The notes below the pieces were generated by a model, which searched no databases, was not told the origin of the DNA, and saw only the letters and a list, made by a program, of their open reading frames with translations. Positions 10,421-21,997 of a stretch of DNA of 64,000 nucleotides are shown here, one piece after another (the first letter of the stretch is position 1; every line of letters starts with the position of its first letter). A program made the translations under genes and the position numbers. The stretch is from contig OY986973.1 of NCBI GenBank assembly GCA_963920575.1, forward strand, positions 16,788,062 to 16,852,061, written 5' to 3'. The stretch comes from Narthecium ossifragum (lineage: Eukaryota > Streptophyta > Magnoliopsida > Dioscoreales > Nartheciaceae).

Positions 10421-11147
10421 ATAATAATATCAAAATTTGAGCTCAGCCCTGTACTCCTAAAAAGATAGTGATAAATAGGATATCATCCAAGATCCGGCAA
10501 ATAGTTAAAATATCTCTGAATAAGTTTCACGTGGTGTAATTTTTGAATAAAGTAACTGATCCATATGTGATTGTCCTGAAGAGTAAAGTTTAGTTTAATC
10601 ACGTAATTTCTAAGAATGAACATAGGTTGAAAATTCAACCGAAATCAAAAGAGAAGAAGAAGAGGACAACTAATAAAACATGGAATTTTATCCACAATGA
10701 TGTCAATAATTGAAATGTTTGAAATCCAGATAAAACAACCATTATTCTAAGATTTATTGGGCCCCAAAAATTAAGTCAAGCTCATCGCGGCTCTATGACT
10801 GACTGGGTGTGCAAGTCTATGATTATGATGGTGGTCTGTCAAAAGACTGGAAATCAAAGACCAATTTAAAAGATGTCAGCAAAGTTCTAGTTTGATTTCA
10901 ATTCACATTTGCATCCTAATTGAATCATGTTCTTCTTTTTCTTCCTCCCAACTACTGTCTTTAGTTTAGTGATATATAGGACAAAACCTGGTTAATTATT
11001 GGCTGAGTTTAGTCGGCTTAATTGGGCCAATCCATTTCCATCATGGACTGTTCAAAGGTTGATTTTCCACATGAATCGTAAGCGATGGACTTGATGAGCA
11101 TTAAGCATAAGCGTCCGAGCAATTTCGTCGAAATCAATAAATAAAGA
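10421..11147. other. Dispersed repeat copy 2 (10455-10665), then no gene seen
   Basis: 10455-10665 matches 7890-8112. The remaining 480 bp is ordinary AT-rich sequence without recognisable coding, RNA or terminal-repeat signals. Confidence 0.5.
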
Positions 11148-11236
11148 GATTCTAGCCATCATGTTTAGGAACATCATGTTCCATGTGTAGTAGGTGTCAT
11201 TTTCGTAAAGAAGAATTCTGATACATATTTGCTTAG
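11148..11236. repeat. Target flank of Copia-2, copy 1
   Basis: Nearly identical to 14248-14336. It ends in CTTAG, the 5-bp TSD of Copia-2. Weaker similarity (ATAAATA, ATAAAG) extends a few bases further left in both copies. Confidence 0.75.
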
Positions 11237-12326
11237 TGTTGGAAATAATAAGAGGGGATTAGGATCTTGCTTTTACTAAGCTAGCAAGAATCCTTTACAA
11301 CGATAAGAAGGAAAACTAAATTCTATACACTTATCAGATAAGGTGATAGAACTCCAAACGTAAGGAAAACGCCGAAGAGGAGGAAGAAGAACCGATGTAG
11401 AACTGCAACTTGATCGAGACCAGTGTATCACACTGTGCCCTTAAGTTCGTATTGCCCACCACCGGTGCTTCTGGTTCTTCAGGCAAGGAACTCCCAGGGT
11501 ACAACGATCTCCTGCGCGAACGGAAGGAAGCCGCCCTCCGATCACCCGTCAAGCCTTCGCTGGTACGGTACTCTCAGACTTCAGGACCCTCTACAAGTGA
11601 GTGTTGTGCAAAATGGATGCATGCAACTTAACCTTTAAAAGGCTGGAATAGGTCCTATTTATAAGCTAAGGGAGGAAGCTGATCAGTCATTAAGGGAGAT
11701 GAAAAGGCATGCCTCGTCAGCAACAATAGCCAATTATACACTGTCACGTCATCCAGAAGCTGACCAACCAAGTGTAGCCAAGAGTCAGATTTCAATCAAT
11801 TCCCCTGGAATCGAAACTGACTCAATCAATTGCACAAAAGCCCAAGGGTCATAACTGACTCAATCAATTCATTTGAAGCCCAAGAGTCAGACCAGATCAA
11901 TTCCCAAGAGATAACTGATTCAGCCCATTAATCATGGGCAGCCCAAGAGTCAGACCAAATCTATTCATCTGTAACCTCTTGGAAGCTGAAAAGGTTTAGT
12001 GAATTCGAGCTGATTCGACCAGCCCCTGTGTGTAGCAAAAAGGACACACCCCACACGGCGCACTAGCACGGCCGCCCGTGCGGGGCGGGCGGGTGGCGGC
12101 ATTGCGCGCGTGTGGGTGTTCCACCTCTTGTCCTCACATGTGTTCAAAGCCTAGAGGCTTAAAACACTACATAAACCAGTGAAAGATTTCTCCACTTCCA
12201 ATGTAGGACTAAACTACTCTACACACATGAGCTCACCTTCATTTGGCTATTAGTTAATGGGCGCTTCTAAGGCCCATTTGATTCAACCCATGCTTAGCCC
12301 AACTTAATTGGGCTCCAAATCCAACA
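11237..12326 (-). repeat. 3' LTR of Copia-2
   Basis: On the minus strand it starts TGTTGGATTTGG and ends ATTTCCAACA. The minus-strand sequence just upstream, CATGTGGGGGAT, is the PPT (plus 12327-12338). ORFs on both strands inside it recur in the other LTR and are not genes. Confidence 0.82.
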
Positions 12327-12892
12327 ATCCCCCACATGAATCAAATGGCTGATTAAAATGCTAAATGATCCCTATGTATTTGAGAGAACCACAGAATATT
12401 GCTGCTTCAGGAGAGGTAGTGTTTAGCTTTGAACCTTCCTTAGTGAAACACTATCGAATGTACTTGCTAAACAGTGAACGTGATGTCTTGAACTGTTCAG
12501 CTTTCATGTATACTAAGACAATAGTGCTCACACAACACCTTTCTTATACCACTTAAGGCTCTTTTGTTATGTCCATTTCAGCCCTGGATATGCCTGGTAG
12601 AATTCCTCGAGTGCTTTAGAGAACTAGCCCTTACATCATTCTCATAGAAGCGACCCCTTTTCACTCGAAATAGGTGATCTCTTATTAGGAGCATCTTGTC
12701 ATACCCCTACTCTTTGAGTAATGAGAATAATTAAAAGCATAAGCTTAACCTTTACACTATGCAAGTTTATCACTTAATCATCGTAGGAATGGGTAAGAGT
12801 GATTTAAGCGACTCCCCTCACAATTCGGTTGTCCCATTGAACCTAGAATCTGGGTCTGCCAGATTAGCTAGGTTGGGTTGCCATTGAGAAGA

Positions 12893-14246
12893 ATAGTCAT
12901 TTCATGGGCTTCAACCCCATTCCCCTCGACGAAATATCCACTAGGTCTCTAGTTAGGCCTTTGGTTAGTGGATTTGCAACATTTTCCTTCGATCTCACAA
13001 AATCGATGGAAATTACACCAGTCGACAACAATTTCCTTACTGAATTGTGTCGTCGACGTATATGCCTATATTTTCCATTATACATATGGCTTTGTGCTCT
13101 GCCTATTGCTGATTGACTATCACAGTGATCGCTAATAGGAGGCACAGGTTTAGGCCACATAGGAATATCTTCTAGGAAGTTACGCAACCATTCTACTTCT
13201 TCCTCAGCTTGGTCTAATGCTATGAACTCAGCTTCCATAGTCGACCTTGCTATGCAAGTTTGCTTGGATGATTTCCAAGACACAACTGCCCCTCTAATTA
13301 TAAAAATAAACCCACTCGTGGATTTTGTATCATTGGAGTCCGAGATCTAGTTTGCATCTGAATATCCTTCAAGCACATCTGGATATCTCGTATAATGCAA
13401 TCCATAATTTGTTGAGTACCTTAAAAATCTAAGGACTCTGATCATTGCCTTCCAGTGATCCGTACTAGGATTGCTTTTGTATCTACTCAACATGTTTACT
13501 GAGTTGGCAATATCCGGTCGAGTACAGTTTATGATATACATTAGACTGCCTATGACCATGGAATATTCCAATTGTTGTACACCTTCACCGTGATGTTTCT
13601 TTAGATGTGAGTTAACATCTATCGGTGTCCTGGCTACAGTATCACTCCCTTTATCAAACATATTAAGAATTTACTTAATATAATGATCTTGAGATAAAGT
13701 ATATCCATTAGCCATCTTGGTAATTTTCATACCAACTATCACATTAGCGATACCCAAATCCTTCATATCAAAATTTTGTGACAATATGCTCTTAGTAGCT
13801 TTTATGATATTATCATTGCTACCAATAATGATCATGTCATCTACATAAAGGCATAGGATTATATATTCCTTCTCATCACCTTTTATGTAAACGCATTGTC
13901 ACACTCATTTATGCGAAAGCCATTTGTTAGCATTACATGATCAAACTTTTCATACCATTGTTTAGGTGCTTGTTATAGTCCGTACAAAGACTTAACAAGT
14001 CGGCAGAATTTCTTCTCTTTTCCAGGAACCACAAACCCCTCGGGTTGTTCCATGTAGATTTCTTCTTCCAGATCATCGTTTAGGAAAGCTGTCTTTACAT
14101 CCATCTGATTTATATCCAAATTGTTTAAAGCTGCAAGGGCGATAATTATTCTGATTGACGTTTTCCTAGTGACTGGACAATAGGTGTCAAAATAATTCAC
14201 CCCTTTAGGAACATCATGTTTAGGATAATCGGATAAATACATAAAG
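12893..14246 (-). pseudogene. Copia-2 reverse transcriptase-RNase H fragment
   Basis: Read from 14242 leftwards. The RT core begins with NYFDTYCPVTRKTSIRIII, then the conserved DVKTAFLNDDLEEEIYMEQP, then KSLYGL. After a frameshift near 13880 the catalytic YVDDM lies at 13833-13847. Further on come [14 protein letters not shown], the RNase H start [17 protein letters not shown] (two stops), [20 protein letters not shown] and the tail [15 protein letters not shown], ending LKPM near 12897. This is the C-terminal third of a Copia polyprotein; gag, protease, integrase and the N-terminal part of RT are missing. Scattered stops and a frameshift show it is dead. It once copied the element's RNA into DNA and removed the RNA strand. 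Confidence 0.9.
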
Positions 14247-14247
14247 G

Positions 14248-14336
14248 GATTCTAGCCATCATGTTTAGGAACATCATGTTCCATGTGTAGTAGGTGTCAT
14301 TTTCGTAAAGAAGAATTCTGATACATATTTGCTTAG
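14248..14336. repeat. Target flank of Copia-2, copy 2
   Basis: Duplicate of 11148-11236, ending in CTTAG directly before the right LTR. It abuts the broken end of the RT fragment at 14246. The 17-mer TTTAGGAACATCATGTT occurs both here and in the RT fragment at 14206, a possible microhomology at the junction. Confidence 0.75.
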
Positions 14337-15406
14337 TGTTGGAAATAATAAGAGGGGATTAGGATCTCGCTTTTACTAAGGTAGTAAGAATCCTTTACAA
14401 CGATAAGAAGGAAAACTAAATTCTATACACTTACCAAATAAGGTGATAGAACTCCAAACGTAAGGAAAATGCCGAAGAGGAGGAAGAAGAACCGATGTAG
14501 AACTGCAACTTGATCGAGGCCAGTGTATCACACTGTGCCCTTAAGTTCGTATTGCCCACCACCGGTGCTTCTGGTTCTTCAGGCAAGGAACTCCCAGGGT
14601 ACAACGATCTCCTGCACGAACGGAAGGAAGCCGGCCTCCGATCGCCCGTCAAGCCTTCGCTGGTACGGTACTCTCAGACTTCAGGACCCTCTACAAGTGA
14701 GTGGTGTGCAAAATGGATGCATGTAACTTAACCTCTAAAGGGCTGGAATAGGTCCTATTTATAGGCTAAGGGAGGAAGCTGATCAGTCATTAGGGGAGAT
14801 GAAAAGGCATGCATTGTCAGCAACAACAGTCAATTATAGACTGCTACGTCATCCAGAAGCTAACCAGCCAAGTGCAGCCAAGAGTCAGATTTCAATCAAT
14901 TCCCTTGGAATCGAAACTGACTCAATGAATTGCATAGAAGCCCAAGAGTCGTAACTGACTCAATCAATTCATCTGAAGCCCAAGAGTTGGACCAGATCTA
15001 TTCCCAAGAGATAACTGACTCAGCCCATTAATCCTGGGCAACCCAAGAGTCAGACCCAATCAATTCATCTGTAATCGTCTTGGAAGCTGAAAAGGTTCAG
15101 TGAATTCGAGATGACTCGACCAGCTCCTGTGTGTAGCAAAAAGGACACACCCTCCACACGGTGCATGAGCGGCGGCGGTGGTGCACGCATGTGGGTGTTC
15201 CACCTCTAGTCCTCACATGTGTTCAAAGGCTAGAGGCTCAAAACACTACATAAACTAGTGAAAGATTTCTTCCACTTCCAATGTGAGACTAAACTACTCT
15301 ACACACATGGGCTCACCTCCATTTCGCTATTAGTTAATGGGCTCTTTCAAGACCCATTTGATTCAACCCATGCTTAGCCCAACTTAATTGGAATCCAAAT
15401 CCAACA
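14337..15406 (-). repeat. 5' LTR of Copia-2 (solo-like context)
   Basis: 1070 bp, matches 11237-12326. Flanked by CTTAG on both sides (14332-14336, 15407-15411). Confidence 0.82.
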
Positions 15407-15723
15407 CTTAGACATACTGGCATATATGTGCCTGCTTTCTTATCATCAACAGCTTGACCGGAGGTGATAGTCGGTTTTAAGGTGGTCCTCAGTCGAGGTT
15501 TTAAAAAAGGGTTTTTTACATATATATTCTCAAAAAAAATTGAAAATACGTATTTACCCCTATATTCTTCATATTTTCATATATATCATTCAAAAGTTTA
15601 AGTAATCACATATATGCCTCTCGGGTTAACTGTCGTGGAATCAAATAGGAATATTCCCTAACGCCGTTAATGGTGTGGTGTTAAATTACCTTTTTGCCTC
15701 TGATACTATTCATCGTCCCCGCC

Positions 15724-15899
15724 ATCTCCGGCGACCTTCGCCGGAGAAGATCCAAAAACTCCAAAAAATGCCACGAAAAATGTCCAAAAATACATGGAAA
15801 AACCTGGAATCAACAATGAACCTTATTTACACCAAGAAGAAGAAAAAAATCGACGATTACCCTACGCTACAGTCGCTGGAAAAAGGGGGTGGAGGCGTC
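15724..15899. repeat. 175-bp direct repeat, copy 1
   Basis: Starts 'TCTCCGGCGACCTTCGCCGG'; recurs from 17475 with the same orientation. The solo LTR inserted exactly at the boundary between the two copies. Confidence 0.65.
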
Positions 15900-17471
15900 T
15901 GATGTGCTGTCGCAGGCACTCAAAAATAAAACCAATACTTTTTAAAATTAATGTAGTAGTGCGAGTACGAGTCGATCCCACGAAGAGTGTTTAGCCTAGT
16001 TTTGTACTTAGTGAACAAAGATGTGGGGTTTTAAATGTGAGGAAAAAATAAAGAAATAATCTAAAGTGAAGAGTTGAATTAAATCAAGAGAACAAACCTT
16101 AGTCTGAGTCAACATCCACCATCGGAATCCAACAACTGATCATAGATGCAAGTATCAATCAATTCATACCATGAATATTCATAGTCCGAATTCAATTTGA
16201 ATCTCTCCTCAATCTTAGTTAATTAGAAACAAGTGATCCAATTAACCCTAACTACTAAACAACCTAAGACAAGCGTTATATATTTAATCTAGTAGCAGCC
16301 TTAAGAATAGGGAGATCGATGAAGCTAAACAACACAAGCACAAGTGGTTGCATTTAATCTAGTCAAATATCCTTCCTAAGATCTATTAATCTCTGAAACG
16401 CAGTAAATCAATAGATCTCAGTTGCTTCGCAGATTAGAGGGATCAAACAATTACGGATTTAATATCCAACCTAGCAGTAGATCACCATGAAAAATAAACT
16501 AGTAGGCCTCCTAGCAATGAGACAAGACAATCATGAAAATTTAATCTCAGAAGAACATCCAATACTCACGTATAAACTGAACAATAAAAATAAATTAGAT
16601 CTCACAGTTTCATTAATTCCAAGGCTTCAGTTTCCTCGACCAAGAATTAAGATTTAGCCACGCAGGGCCATCGAGAACAATCCTCCAAAAAATTTCATTA
16701 AACAAGAGAAAACCTAGGAAAATATAAAGGAGAAGAAAAGAGCAGCCAAAAGTGTCCAAGAATCCCCGTAATAATCTCCCAAAGAAGTCTATTTATAGGC
16801 TTTTATAAAACCCTAACTCGGATTAGATCTCAGCCCTTGATCTTTCCTGCAGAACCAAAAGGGATCGATCCCCTTTGGAAAAAGGATCGATCTTCTTCGT
16901 CCGTGAACTCAGTATTTGAATTTTGCCCGACCAAGATCGATCTCCTTTTAAGAGGGGATCGATCTCTTTATTCCGGATTTCAACTTTCTCATCACGGTCG
17001 ATCCTCGCATCGACCCTAAGAGCGTATATTTTTGACAGAGGCTGACGGTCGATGTGGCGGTCGATTTGACGGTCGACCGTGGGTATTTTTCATCTATGGT
17101 GCATAAGGGATCGATCCCCTTTGAAAAGCGGATCGATCTCCTTTCCTCTGCATGTTCCTTCTGCTGTTCTGTCCTATGCTTGTTGTAGTAAAAACACTAT
17201 AACTTTCTCTAAAAAGCTCAAAATCACGAACCGTAAAATTTTCCAGAAACTAGACTTCAAGAGCTTTCCATCCATATATGAGGCATCATCTTGTTCTTCA
17301 TCAGCAGGTACAGATTAATCTTTAAAGTACTCTTTTCAGCTTCTTTTCGACTTAAGGACTTCAATTGCATCCTAAATTAAAATATAAGAATAATGAGTGT
17401 ATTTAGGAACTAAATAAGCACATGAGACTAAGTATTAAGGGATAAAAATATAATATTATGCATCATCATCA
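15900..17471 (-). mobile_element. Gypsy-2 solo LTR, copy 1
   Basis: Begins TGATGTGCTG, ends CATCATCATCA, perfect 5-bp TSD GCGTC at 15895-15899 and 17472-17476. 1572 bp. Minus orientation is inferred from the TATA-like CCTATAAATAG (complement of about 16787-16799). No internal region remains. The Gypsy assignment rests on sequence blocks shared with the Gypsy-3 LTRs, not on coding sequence. Confidence 0.85.
16860..17150. promoter_or_regulatory. U3 palindrome array, mixed GGGATCGATCCC and GGTCGA types
   Basis: About a dozen sites. Outer blocks have GGGATCGATCCCCTTT and AAAGGATCGATC; the centre (16998-17090) has CGGTCGATC, GCATCGACC and CGGTCGACCG, next to a GACAGAGGCTGACGG spacer. The array ends about 60 bp from the TATA box on the minus strand. 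Confidence 0.6.
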
Positions 17472-17474
17472 GCG

Positions 17475-17610
17475 TCTCCGGCGACCTTCGTCGGAGAAGA
17501 TCCAAAAACCTCGAAAAATGCCCAAAAATACATGAAAAACCCCGGAATCAATAAGGAAGCTTATCTACACCAAGAAGAAGAAAACAAATCAATGATTACC
17601 ACTCAAATCA
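17475..17610. repeat. 175-bp direct repeat, copy 2 (partial)
   Basis: Matches 15724-15860 with small differences, then diverges into a T-rich region with no gene (17610-17880). Confidence 0.6.
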
Positions 17611-18105
17611 AGAAAAAATCCGACGAAAATCCCTTTTTTTCTTCTATGTTTTTGTCCGTTTGTTTCTCTCTCAAACTCCTCCTTCTAATAGCTTTTAGTG
17701 AGAAATAGTGGGGAGAAGAAGGGGATAAGAAGGGGAAGGAGATTAGTAAACTTGGCCGGCATTTGCCTGAAAAATGGTCTATGTCGGCGGTGAAAACTGA
17801 GAATTTGCAAAACAAACCCTAAAAAACCCATAGTTACACGAAAATCCTCATAAATTTACAAAAAGCCCCCCTAAAATATGATTTAACCATGGTTAAGTTA
17901 CTTAACCTCACGGGAGTTGATGGAAGGGTATATATGTGATCACTTAAACTTTTGAGGGTATATATGAAAATATGAAAAATATAGGGGTAAATACGTATTT
18001 TCAATTTTATTTGAGGATATATATGTAGAAAACCCTTTAAAAAAACAGAAGAAACGTTCAAGGACTTAAAACTATTGAATAGAAAGATGAAATTGGAAAA
18101 AAAGT

Positions 18106-18128
18106 GTATATATATATATATATATATT
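18106..18128. repeat. (TA)n microsatellite
   Basis: About 11 TA units. Confidence 0.9.
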
Positions 18129-18310
18129 CTTAGTTGAGCCAATCTGACTTAGACATCCGATCTACACCTCCTGGACCTAACTCAAATGCATTCATCATAG
18201 ACATAAGATTGCAATGACTACAAGCATGATACAAAATTTGAAATAATTAATAATCTGCCGCCATAATTTTTTTACGCTCTCAATGCGCAGACTCACATAT
18301 GTTGACAGAG

Positions 18311-19190
18311 GGTGAGCATTCGGTTCTCGGTTCGGTTCTCGGTCCAGAACCGAAGAACCGAACTTTCTTCGGTACAGTTTTTTGAGAACCGAACCGAACC
18401 GAAGTTACATGAGAACCGAACCGAACCAAAATTTTCGGTTCCAAATTATTTAAAACCGAACCGAACCGAACTAGGTAAAGAACCGAACCGAACCAAAAAT
18501 TTCGGTTCCAGAACCGAACTGAAATTTGCTGTTCCGGAACGGCGTCGAAGGATCTTGGAGGTCGAGCTCGGGACGGCGTCGGAGCTCCGAGGGAGAGGGA
18601 GGTCGTCCGGTTCGGCGGTGAGGCGAGGTCGGAATGGGGTGAGCTCGCCGTGGGCAGCGGGGATCGGGTGCGGGGTGGGTCGCCGGGTTCGATGGAGGCG
18701 ATGAGGATCTTGGAGGTCGAGCTTGGGACGGCGTCGGAGCTCCGAGGGAGAGGGAGGTCGTCCGGTTCGGTGGCGAGGCGAGGTCGGAATGGGGTGAGCT
18801 CGCCGTGGGCAGCGGGGATCGGGTGCGGGGTGGGTCGCCGGGTTCGATGGAGGTGATGGCCGATGGGTTCCCAGGGATCGGGTACTTGAACGCAAAGAAT
18901 AGGGGAGGGTGGCTGAGTGCTGATAGTGACCTGGTTAGCCATTATGGACAATTGGAGTTTGGAGCGCCGATTAGTTAGACCGGCTGAGACTTAGACCATA
19001 AATCAGTATAAAATGTTCGGTTCTTCGGTTCTGACCCGAACCGAACCGAATTTTTTTTAAAGAACCGAACCCGAACTTTTCATACATGCAAAGAAACGAA
19101 CCGAACCGCAAAACCGAAAAAACCGAACCGAATGGACCGAACTAATTCGGTTTAGTTCGGTTCTTCGGGTTCGGTTCGGTTCTGCTCACC
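18311..19190. mobile_element. hAT-like element rich in GAACCGAACC repeats
   Basis: Inverted ends GGTGAGCA...TGCTCACC. The 8-bp flanks TGACAGAG (18303-18310) and CCACAGAG (19191-19198) agree at six of eight positions, consistent with a decayed hAT TSD. Subterminal sequence is packed with 'CGGTTCGGTT' on one side and its complement on the other. The centre is a GC-rich tandem duplication. It opens long frames on both strands, but these simply repeat with the duplication and show no domain. Confidence 0.65.
18551..18860. repeat. 155-bp tandem duplication
   Basis: Two nearly identical units start at 18551 and 18706 ('GATCTTGGAGGTCGAGCT'). They lie in the core of the hAT-like element. Confidence 0.85.
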
Positions 19191-19218
19191 CCACAGAGTC
19201 CAAGCCCATGTGAGCTCA

Positions 19219-20312
19219 CGGGAACTTGATTAATTTCTTGACTATCATGTCAGCCAACCAATTTGTGTCACTCCAGAATTCACAACCAAGGTTAGGTCTG
19301 ACTCTGTTCAGACCGGAGCATAATTGGATGAGGAAACCGGAATTCAAGGAGGCCCTCTTGCGTGCGTGGAGCTTTCCCTGTCGAGGCTCCAATCAGTTCC
19401 AATTTGTCACCATAATTAAGGCGATCAATAGGGTAGTTAAAGGGTGGGACATACGTAGTAGAGCTGTTGACATCTTTGGGGCAGGGGAGCGGCAGTAACA
19501 AAGCTTGGAGGATCTATATACACTAGAAAATAATGACATACTCACTGAGGAGAAGGAGAGCCTTATGCACCAGCTCAAAGAGCAATGGGAACAGACCGCG
19601 CAGGAATTGAGGGCCTCGCAGCGGGTGAGGAAGGAATGGATCATTACCGAGGATCGAAACTCAGCTTTCTTTCATCAGATGGTTGACAGCAGGAAACGTA
19701 AATCGAATCAAAGAAATTGTGATCATGGAAGGTGAGGCAAGCACTGAATTTGCTAGAATTGGCCGGATACTCCAACAACATTTCAACAAGGTGTGGCATG
19801 ATGTTGCAGACACTACACCTCAGTTGAACATTAAGCTACATGTCGTTTCTAATGGCTGGAAGGATCATCTTATTGCGGAGGGTACAAGTGAGGAGATGAA
19901 GAACAAGTGTTTCGTTTGCCTAGGAACAAGTGCCCCGGACCGGACAGACTACCGGCGGAGTTCTGCATCCATAATTGGGAGGTGATTGGCTCGGACTTTA
20001 CCCGATTGGTTCATATTTTCTTCCATAGCTGTAGGATGCCACTCTCATGGCACGAAACATTCATATCCTTGGTTCCGAAGTGTAAATTCCCCAGAACTGT
20101 CAAAAAATTTCGACCGATCAGCCTTTGCAACGTAGGATATAAAGTTGTTACCACTATCAAGGCTACACAGCTGAAAGGGATCTTTGGAGACATGATTGGG
20201 CTAGAACAGTCTGCGTTCATTGAAAGGAGAAGTATATTAGACAACATTGCTACAACAAAGGAGGTAGTACAGTCAGTGGCTTTAGCTCCTAAGACACGCA
20301 GTGTCATACCCT
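19219..20312 (+). pseudogene. L1-like LINE fragment (linker and N-terminal reverse transcriptase)
   Basis: Three overlapping frames together read as one damaged LINE ORF2 piece. First comes the region after the endonuclease (KAINRVVKGWDIRSRAVDIF, then a coiled-coil-like stretch, then EWIITEDRNSAFFHQMVDSR; the usual plant motif is 'W...GDRNTKFFH'). Then the RT finger region: KCPGPDRLPAEFCIHNWEVI, SWHETFISLVPKCKFPRTVK, FRPISLCNVGYKVV and EQSAFIERRSILDNI, all hallmarks of L1-type RT. The catalytic YADD block and everything after it are absent. Endonuclease is also missing. Frame changes near 19500, 19730 and 19920 show decay. No poly-A tail is attached. Confidence 0.88.
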
Positions 20313-21997
20313 GACTCAGAAAACCCATCCGGTTTGGGGCGTGAGGATTCCAAAAGTAATCAATCCATCTATGGCGCATTTATAATAAGATATTACATCT
20401 AAATAATTCAATTAATATGGGGTCAAAAATGTAATTTCTAATAATTTCACTGAAGATCACTACACATCAAACATATACAAAGTCTCTGATACAAAACTGA
20501 ACCTCAAAAGTATTAGTATAACTATATCCAAAATCCTTACAGAAAAAAATTATACATTTATAACATCTAACAGGAAAACAAAACCCAAAGTACTCAAGCA
20601 CCTCCAGAGGTTGACGTGCCACCAAGAGCATGTCCAGCTGGTGCTACGAAATAAAAGCTGACGCCTGCACCTGCAAAACGCAGTCCGGGTAGGAGTGAGC
20701 GATAAGCTCAACAGGATTCTATTCTACGTCATACTGAAAGGAAAGGGAACAATAAAGTCCCAGGTTCCACCTCATCTTTAGGGGAAAACACACGTTACGA
20801 ACACCGCCTACCCCAGGGCACGCACTATGATGACCTACACTGTCAATTGTCGTCTCTCTCAATAACCAAGCACTCCAGCGCTGAAACAACAGGGTGTAGG
20901 ACACAGGGTGGTTCCTTACTTCCCCTAAAACTGAAGTTGAGACTGAGCTTGAAACATAGAACGACTTCTACACCTCAATCAGAGTAATTACAACCAACTA
21001 GATAATAATCTTGAAAACATAAGATTATCATGACAATTCAATCCTAAACCTTGCTATCCAGTCTCAGTCCTACGGCTAGATCCGAGTTGCCCGAGCCCTC
21101 GGATCGGCGATCAACCCATCACCTACGCCTAGCCTAGAATGCATCTAATGCAATCAATTACATGTATGCTCACACACACACATAATATCTAACGCTCATA
21201 TTAGACCAGGCCAGCTTCCCTGCTTGCCTGATCTGAGTTGACATAGCTAGCTAGATCCAATCCAGTTTAGCCCAACCACCGTCAGTTCAACGGGTGCGGC
21301 GGATGCGTCTCTTCAACGGGTGAGATTGTTGGCCTGCAGTCCACGACCAATAATCTCCCCCAAACGGCTACCCTGAGATTCAAACATGCGACCTCACTCT
21401 TATACCACGTGTCATTTCAGGATTCACGAGGTAACCACTTGTACCAAAACTCCTGAGTGATAGTAGAGGCGCCCATATTACCTTTACCATAGAGCCGCAG
21501 TCGACCACCCTCGATCGACCACCATCATCATATAGCAGCGCAAATCCCCACACTAAACGGTGGGTGGACATGAGGGGCTGTGCCACACGGGCGCCGCAGG
21601 TGGGACGCCCAAGAGCCCACACCCTGCAATGGGCCGCAACCCAACGAACAAGGGTGAAACAAAGGGAGATGATGTCTAGGCCTGCCACCTCATATGGCCC
21701 GCAAGCTAGGGCCTGCAGCCCACGACCAATAGACGTATTCGTCGCACCACTGACCGGTGCCTCGGTCATATGCCCCGCTCGCCACTCGTCACACACTGAG
21801 CCCGCACCGTGCACTGAGTCGCGCTCCCTAGCCTTACCAGTGCCATGGCATGCCCCATGCCATGCCCGTACTGCACCACACCAACCACACACCGCACCCT
21901 TGCCATGCTACGCCCCAGCGCCACGGCCACACAACGCTCCGCAACGCGCCACGCCATCCGTAAGCAACCTCTCCTGGACTTCAATCAAACACCAACT
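20313..21997. repeat. Unclassified repeat, probably LTR-derived
   Basis: Starts TGTCATACCCTGACTCAG, of the 'TGTCAT/CRCCC' form common at plant Gypsy LTR starts, and contains 'GGGTAGGAGTGAGCGATAAGC', another phrase often seen in such LTRs. The 3' boundary and a second LTR are not visible, so this is unproven. The GC-rich part (21380-21990) gives open frames on both strands, rich in H, A, R and C, with no domain. Confidence 0.4.

Larger units (their letters stand above)
11237..15406 (-). mobile_element. Copia-2: partial LTR retrotransposon in a duplicated target
   Basis: LTRs at 11237-12326 (3', minus) and 14337-15406 (5', minus) enclose a truncated pol fragment. The TSD CTTAG occurs before 11237, after 15406 and also just before 14337. 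The right LTR is therefore flanked on both sides by target sequence plus TSD, like a solo LTR, while the left LTR still joins internal sequence. A single insertion cannot produce this; it looks like a locus holding one complete and one solo-LTR version of the same insertion joined in tandem. Confidence 0.75.
15510..18035. mobile_element. Second Mutator-like long-TIR element, hosting a solo LTR
   Basis: Ends GGGTTTTTTACATATATAT and its inverted partner; the inverted match covers about 130 bp (15510-15640 against 17905-18035). A 9-bp repeat TTTAAAAAA lies at 15501-15509 and 18036-18044; it is low-complexity but correctly placed. The terminal sequence resembles that of 5298-7222, so the two are relatives. 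Inside are two direct copies of a 175-bp unit, separated by the inserted LTR 15900-17471. No transposase. Confidence 0.75.

Noticed and set aside
11410..14731. Repeated 71-73-codon frames at 11410-11638 and 14510-14731
   Set aside because: They are the two LTR copies of Copia-2, open in several frames at once.
18280..18951. 223-codon minus-strand frame with a 149-codon frame overlapping it
   Set aside because: Spans the hAT-like GAACCGAACC repeats and the 155-bp duplication; both strands are open; no domain.
20313..21997. A defined Gypsy LTR pair
   Set aside because: The start looks LTR-like, but no second LTR, PBS, PPT or TSD was found, so no element is claimed.
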